Source of the DNA: Limnoperna fortunei
Taxonomy: Eukaryota; Mollusca; Bivalvia; Mytilida; Modiolidae
Assembly (NCBI GenBank): GCA_944474755.1
Contig: OX104119.1
Location: forward strand, 43,115,927-43,179,926
Length of the DNA: 64,000 nucleotides
Direction: 5' to 3'
The notes below the pieces were generated by a model that had not been told where the DNA came from, did no database searches, and worked only from the letters and a program-made list of their open reading frames with translations. The first letter of the stretch is position 1, and each line of letters starts with the position of its first letter. Shown piece by piece: positions 57,300 through 64,000 of this stretch. The position numbers and the translations under genes are program-made.

Positions 57300-59609
57300 G
57301 CTTACAAGACTTGTTTAGTAAGTATATACGTGTCATCTGCGTGTCTAGTGCCTAATAGAGTCTCGGTTATCGTACTTTTACGTAGTTATACTTCATCTAC
57401 TGTGTATTAACAACGAGGTTACAGTTTTGAGCATTAAAGCGGGACTTTCTTCGACTCGAACTTTAATTGACACGTTTGATTGTCAATTATTCCTGTAGAA
57501 GGTTGATAATTTCACCCAGACTTCCACAATGAAAACTGTAGGCCCCACTGTACGTTTTGATAAAATTTGATAACATCTTGTTAAAGCCTTTCAAATCAAT
57601 AAACAAATAAAAATGATAACTGCTTTACGACTATGATATCTTTTACCAGAATCACATACAAAAATGTATAATTACATATGCTTTATAAGAGAACTTAATT
57701 ACTTATTACTATTAAGAAATAAAATTAACACAATCAGTATTTCAGTTATGAAAACATTATTAAACAACTTATACTTATTTAAAAGCAATTTCTGTTTACA
57801 ATTTGCTTTTCGTATCAAATGTCAATATATTACATATATATGTGACATGACCGTGCAACACGATATGACAGAATTATAGCATATTTCACCTATTTCAGCA
57901 ATTAATTTACATTATGCATCGTTTTTCATACTACTGTAAAAATGATTTGCATAAATAATTAAACGTCTGCAGGATTTATTATATTTCTCATTTTTATTAA
58001 AACTAAACAATTCACTCACCTAAATAAAACTACTCCAAACTTACAGATTAGACTTAAATGCACAACATAGGATAATTTCGTAAAGAATACTCGCATCAAG
58101 AACTACTACACTTATAATAGTAATCATCTAAAGCTCTTCTTACTTCTATCAAAAACCCAATTATTTGAGTATTACAAAGTTCAGTCTTATATGATGAGAC
58201 ACGCTTCCTCGTTCTCACGGTCCACAATCTGTTAGGAAAAAATAAACAAACAAACAAACAAACAAAACGCAGAAAGGAAATCTTCAAACAACGAAAGTGT
58301 GGAATCTAGGCAAAACTGACAGGTATATACTTTTAGAAGTTAACATTTACTAGTTAAAATTTAATCAATAGTATCTTCTTATTATTTGTATTATGTTAGC
58401 TGACTACTAGACAATTATCTCTGGAATTGTTTCACAGGTTCTTCGTGTTTCGAGGTGGCGATACGTGAAGTCCTATTATTAGGAAACTTGGGTTTTCTTT
58501 AGCTCATACCAATATGTCCGTAGTGTGTGTTTACATGGAAGGTGTATCACACAAAAGTGTAAATTTTTAAAAAGTCAGAATTTTTGTTTGTAATTGTTTG
58601 AATAGTATTTAACGCCACATTCACCAATTTCTTTAGATTTACCCCGATATATCGTGGCATACCGATATACAAGTGTGTATTGGCTCTTCTTGCCATTTTA
58701 TTTATTACGAAAAGTTATATTACGGTTATTCCGTAGTCTAATCCAGAACAATGTAACTTATTGTTTATTTTATAGTTACAGTTATACTACAACGTTTCCT
58801 CTGTACTGAATGAAAACAAACATCATGTTATTTACACAAATTTGTACACAACCTTTCATTAAAAAATATGATAATAACAAAATAATACTTAAAAAATGAT
58901 GATTGATTGATTGAAAGTTTGCTTTACGTCAAGCGAGTAGTTTTTCAGCTATAGGGAACAGGTTAACAAGCAATCAACAGAAAAAGGAGGTGGGTTGGGA
59001 CACAAGGTAAACAATTTCGACTGCTACTGAAATAGTATAGAGTTTTGAGTAGGGCGGAAAATTTAGCCTTATGTAGCGGCAACTCTTTTCAAAATCTACA
59101 AAGAGGTCTTTATCGTGCAAGGAGCGTAGCATAATCCAAAGACGTTATCTATTACCTTCCGTATTATGACCTAACACCCCCCCCCCCCCCAACGAGAGGG
59201 TGGCCCCTATCCACTACCCGGGGCAGCGCTGGGCTGCTCAGTGAACTGGGAACCTGCCAGTATGGTCTTAGTAATACTCATTTAAGAATGGTAAATAAAA
59301 GGAGATTTTTGTCCGCGAACATTATTTAAATGTAAAAACCAATAAATGTATTAAAAATTAATAATAAGACCAGAAGGTACATTATATTTCAGGGTCTTAA
59401 AGTTAAATATACATTTAGAATTTATAATGAATTTTCCGCTTGTAAGTAGGTATATAGGTATAACGTTATATAGGTATCTAACGCAGAAAATACACTCTGC
59501 AAAAGAGTAACACCTCATGTAACAATAAAAATGCAATAAGGTGGGTCCTGTCCGAATAACGAAATGTTGCTTTGTTTCGGGTGACACAAAATTTAGTACC
59601 TAGTATGAT
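57300..59609. other. Intergenic, no gene seen
   Basis: Contains a (CAAA)n run at 58242-58264, a retroposon tail-like piece at 58898-58960 ('gattgattgattgaaag..ttacgtc') and a C12 run near 59179. No exon recognised. Confidence 0.45.
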
Positions 59610-60360
59610 CGTCACTTGTAGCTTACTCTGTCGTGCATCTTCTCGCATGGATGGACTCCATCATGTTTTTATTGTTGTCTGTGGAATCCTTCCCTACTTA
59701 TCTTGTAACGCATTGGCTAGTTGAGCAAGTTTGCGTTAGAGGTTTTAACCCATTGGTGCTCGATTGAATTCAAATTTGGTTACTTCGAGGGTTAACTGAA
59801 CATATAGATATTTACTATTAGCAATAAAATCCATGGTTACACAATCTGTCGCAGTTAAAAACAGGCAGCAAGATGGTTTTTATAACGTTTAGACGTCACG
59901 TTTCCATTTGTGTCATGAAATTGTCCTGCCTTCATACGATATTACCGCCTACACTTTGATGATTCCACCCCTGTATCTGTCCACTTCATGTACACAGGCT
60001 TGAACGAAACGGTGTCTAACCTCTTAATGCTTTTCAACAGTGAGGACGTTTCCGTCTATGATTCTGGGTTACGACGGGGCCGTAATAGTGCTTTTTGGAC
60101 AAATTCAATATCGTTGTGGCCTGTTTCGGACAGTCTTGGGTGATATTATAACCAAACCGGATATTTAAGCAGTAGTCGTTGTGACCGTACATGTAGCAGT
60201 TCGTTTCGGCGGTTGAAAACCTTGATGTAGAGATCTTGAGAAGGTGTGATTATTCGTGCCCTGCCACTTTTGACCAGCCTGAATACGCCCGATGATGACG
60301 TTACTTGAATCCTGGTTTAATCTGGGCATGGCATCATTTCATGGCACGAGTACAAATTAT
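59610..60360 (-). pseudogene. Decayed Tc1/mariner-type transposase
   Basis: On the minus strand, broken across all three frames, the order of family landmarks is kept: a helix-turn-helix-like SGRARIITPSQDLYI, then VHEVDRYRGG, then a GN-x-T/S-RY segment, and at the end LAQLANALQ followed by GRIPQTTIK, as at the C-terminus of Tc1-like transposases. Multiple stops and frameshifts rule out function. Flanking TA-bounded inverted repeats were not located. Confidence 0.65.
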
Positions 60361-61430
60361 TTGATTCATACCAGGGTTTCATACAAAATTGTGTAACGAA
60401 TGATTTTACAGCACTTTGCACGTCAGATACCTGCTCAGGTTGCCTACTGCGTTTTGGTGAATTACACATTTTGTTGTATTGAAAGTCACTTGACATGATG
60501 CCGTTTCTCGTGCTTGATAATTATGCATTTATTTGCAGAATGTATAACTGTATATACATGTAAATTGAACTGCATTGGATTGTATTTATGAAATTCATAA
60601 AGATTGAAGTGTAAAGTAAATAAGTAATTTTTATGTTGAAATCTATTATATAACTCAAGGACATCAGCACCATGAATGATGCTTACAAAACGATAACACA
60701 TATAAAAATTTACATGCAATATTTTACATTATCTGGAAATTAGTTTTTCTTTACTTTATGCAAAATATGGTTAAAGACTTAAAAATTAATTTAATTACAG
60801 AACTTCCATTTTAGACTATTCTGAGATGAGATGAGATATCAGATTTTTTAAATTTTACTAATATTGGTACACATTGATTTTGTTATATAGAGATTTTATA
60901 GTATTTAAAAACATCCCATCTGTTACCTCCCGTAGAATAAATTTTAACTGTAGAAAACAGTATTCAGCATGTAGAAAGGACAGCTGTAATTCGTTTTCTT
61001 CCCAAAGACAATTCCCTGGTATACAACACAGATTGTAATATAAATGTAAATAGTCATTTCAAAACTTTCCGCAGATTCTGAATGTTACTGTATATGTCTC
61101 TGGTTCGAGACATTAAACTTCAGCCTTAATTAAGCGTATGTCCACCTAGCCGATTATCTCTGAGCTTATGTTTGAGGAAAAAGGCTATGTGTTCGAAAGT
61201 TCAAGGTAGACAAATTTTTAACTTTAACCGTCCAATCAATTTTCAGTCCGAGTTGAGTGATTCGAACAATCAAACACATGTTTGATTGGTCACAATAGGC
61301 TTTTCTGACAAAATGGCGTCACGGTTGTATCAAAGGGTTTAGAACTATTAAGTACTCAAGAACTGAATAATAATCAAAGAATAATTTTGAATTATTATGT
61401 AAATCCTTGTAAATTAAGATTGGAGTGAAG
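60361..61430. other. Non-coding, AT-rich
   Basis: No gene or clear repeat recognised. Confidence 0.4.
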
Positions 61431-61517
61431 CGCACCCTGTCCACAGAGAGACTAGAACCCGCAATTTCAGTGTAGACAGTAGACGAGCTACCTAAACCAC
61501 TCCGCCACCGAGGCCCC
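61431..61517 (-). repeat. tRNA-derived SINE head
   Basis: Minus strand starts GGGGCCTCGGTGGCGGAGTG: an A-box (GGCGGAGTGGTTTAGG) like that of Leu/Ser tRNAs. A diverged B-box (GGGTTCTAGTCTC) follows 40-odd bases later. Too diverged to fold as a working tRNA; it fits the 5' region of molluscan tRNA-derived SINEs. Confidence 0.7.
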
Positions 61518-62277
61518 TTGAATGGTTTGAAAACTATTGTATTTTTGCATCGTGGGAAATTATCTGGCTTATACGTAGTCTTCGTTCATGTAACAAAACC
61601 TTTAGAAAATTGATCTCTTTTAATAATTCCCGGTCATTTCAACATCGATTTCATAAATATCATAACCTGTTACCGAAGTCCAGTTCTCCTCCGGCGGTGT
61701 TGGAATGTATCTTACTCATGTTAACACGATTTTAAAACAATTATTTTACAAACGGACAATAGACGAATAGACGAATTGATTCAATATTCTAAATATAGAT
61801 AGAATTTTGTATATATCAATTGAAATTTTGTAAAGGAAGATGTAGACATTCAAAAGTACTAAACGTTAAAATGACAAAATAAAAAGATCATTAAAAGGAA
61901 CCACATGGTAGGCATCAATCGCAAACCATCAGTCGAACAACATGAATGATTACAGATCTAAGATTATAAGATTATTTTACTTGTTATACATTTTATTTCC
62001 TGTTTATTGTCCAAATTGCGGTATTCTAATGACGATTGAAATCTTTCTGTACGAAAAAAAAACTTGTGACAACATAAAAGTAAAACCTCCGTGTTTATTG
62101 TGCATATTTGATAGTTGCATGTGAAATTTCACAAAAAGAATCAAATCTAGTGCGACAATTTTGCGATACAAAGTGGATTAGTGTTTGCATGATTGCAACG
62201 AAGGCGCAATAATGCGTGGTGTTTGTGCCTTGTATGTCCTTCGGTTTACAAGGTTTAAGGGAACAATTATTATAATT

Positions 62278-63059
62278 ACCGTATTTAGGGTTGTATTATC
62301 CGCGGTCTTTTTCTTTTAATCTAAGTTGGAAAGGAATGGTGCGGATTATACATAAATGCAGACTCGATAAAGTGTCTTTCGTCCCGTTGAATGTTGTCAG
62401 GAGCTGTCGCCATTTGTTGTTGTGTTATATGCGGGATATTTTCGTACTATTCTAACATGATTCTTTTACAAACTTCCATATAAATACGTTGTAATGATAT
62501 TAATTTTTACTTTAAATTATTTTTAGAAATGTTATAATAATTATATAGGATAATTATATATGACGAACAAAAATTAAAACGGATACGACAATAGCGGATG
62601 TGTAACCTGTATTGCGTATATTATGGCGTCGTTATGTAATTTCAAATGTTTGAATATCGATGTTTTGATTGCAATCATTAAGAGATTAAAATAAAACGTG
62701 TAATCTTTTTGTTTTCTTTGTTTTCATTGATAAATGAAAGTTGACAAATTGTTTTGGTTTTGAAATGTGTGAATATCCGTTTCAACAACGATCAAAATAG
62801 ACGTTATAAGAATGCACTATTTTTTATTTAATTTATTACAATCACTAGAAATGAATAAAACTATAAATAAAAATTATATTTTAAGAGATAATAAATTACA
62901 TATAACAGTAAAAAACTGTTAAAAAGCGTGACCAAGTCGGACTCGATGTCTTCATCTTGAGACGTTTTTGACGTGCGGATTGTACATGCATATACGAATT
63001 TTTCCCCAATTTTTCTGGCTCAAGAAAGGGGTGCGAACAATACATAAATGCGGACTATA
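62278..63059. repeat. Probable non-autonomous transposon remnant
   Basis: Left part: TGTATTATCCGC..GCGGATTATACA forms an imperfect inverted pair, followed by 'taaatgcagact'. At the right, 'ggtgcgaacaatacataaatgcgg' and 'actataca' echo the same words. The inside is plain AT-rich DNA. Confidence 0.4.
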
Positions 63060-64000
63060 CACTATTAATATATTTATGAATTTGGAATTGATGCTCTCGT
63101 AACACGTCAGACATGTGGCGCATTAGTAATGTTTACTTTAGCTAACAGTAAGCAATACACCAGTGGTATCAGTGCTTTGTCCAGCTTCTAGTTTCGATAT
63201 AAATTCATTTTCTCGCTAAATAAACAGTCATAACTGAATTGTTTTAAATTAGATTGAAGTCAATACAATTACAAACTACAGATGGAAGCAAATAAAAGTA
63301 CTTGTAAAGTTTACAATACGGAAAAATGTTTTTAAACGAAACTCAACAGCATTAGTTTTATTGTTTTGTGTTATTACTGTGTATCATAAAACTAGAAACG
63401 TGAAATGCAGACGTGAAATATATATGATATCCACATATTTACGTGAAATGTGTGTGATGTATAAAAGCGTTAAACGAAGTTGACTGAATAAATCAAAGTC
63501 AGCAAGACATGCACATCTGGTATGGCAGTATATCTGGAAGCTATAATTATTAAACAAAAATAAATAAAATTTTAAGGAACCTGTCGTTTATCATCACATT
63601 ACCACGTAACGGACTTTCCGTTTTAAAGCCACAGGCACTTGTTTCAGAAAAAATTAACGCAATATACTGTAATATAACACAAGGTTCTTAACTTTTGAAA
63701 AAAATTTTTTTTTGACCAGCTCTTGAATTTCAAGAATTTTTCGATCGGACGTCAGCGTTTCAGATTTAGGAACCACACAACCTTTAACTACAGTAATTTA
63801 TTTACAAAACCATGTATATTAGCTTCCAATCAACAACGTCACAGCCAGTTTTTTGTACGTCAAGCCAGTCATTACAAAATTCTCACAGTGGAATGGAAAT
63901 TTGAACTTCGCACTGAATTTGATTGAAAGAAAAGTCTTAAGAGTCTAGAGTATTGAAACTTTTTTGGTCTATAAATAGAAATTAATTCAAATTTTCAAAT
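63060..64000. other. Non-coding end of window
   Basis: No gene or clear repeat seen; the open frame at 63723-63926 has no coding support. Confidence 0.4.

Noticed and set aside
61431..61517. Functional tRNA gene on the minus strand
   Set aside because: The B-box is diverged and the stems do not pair well; a tRNA-derived SINE head fits better.

Overview
The window reads as an AT-rich animal genome, most likely a bivalve mollusc. Evidence: introns with GT..AG borders, an integrin beta tail, WSC and C-type-lectin-like modules, and several dispersed repeats of types I associate with bivalves (a tail containing 'TTTAACGCCAC..', a family starting 'AGCTCACCTGG', a tRNA-derived SINE). No species can be named from sequence alone. 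About 85% is non-coding or transposon DNA.

Region 1 (1-9505, minus strand): a THAP-domain gene whose first coding exon is split by a complete 7.7 kb Ty3/Gypsy LTR retrotransposon (1648-9346, 4-bp target duplication GTGA). The element carries a helix-hairpin-helix domain at the Gag N-terminus, a CCHC Gag, a -1 frameshift signal, protease, RT, RNase H, integrase and a C-terminal PHD finger. It has several stops and one frameshift, and a 57-bp secondary insertion inside pol.

Region 2 (11721-18572, plus strand): a complete Mutator-like (MULE) DNA transposon with ~670-bp terminal inverted repeats and a perfect 9-bp target duplication. It seems to encode one long protein, now broken: SGNH hydrolase, an eight-residue Arg/Ser repeat, a CG-1-like DNA-binding region, DDE transposase, SWIM zinc finger, Ulp1-type cysteine protease and a PHD-like finger. 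Its left terminal repeat holds a nested 795-bp element (12161-12955) built almost wholly of palindromic satellite units. The intact right repeat supplies the empty site for that insertion.

Region 3 (18.6-45 kb): mostly repeats, with the last two coding exons of an integrin beta gene (32829-32989 and 34714-34815, plus strand).

Region 4 (46052-56909, plus strand): an eleven-exon gene whose exons join in frame to 554 codons. It encodes a type I membrane receptor: signal peptide, a lectin-like domain apparently split by a WSC module, a second lectin-like domain, a Ser/Thr-rich stalk, one membrane span and a Tyr-rich tail with two TxYxxV (ITSM-type) motifs. A decayed copy of its first exon lies about 1 kb upstream. 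Introns 8 and 10 hold non-autonomous DNA transposons.

Region 5 (57-64 kb): no gene recognised; a decayed Tc1/mariner transposase, a tRNA-derived SINE head and another repeat are present.
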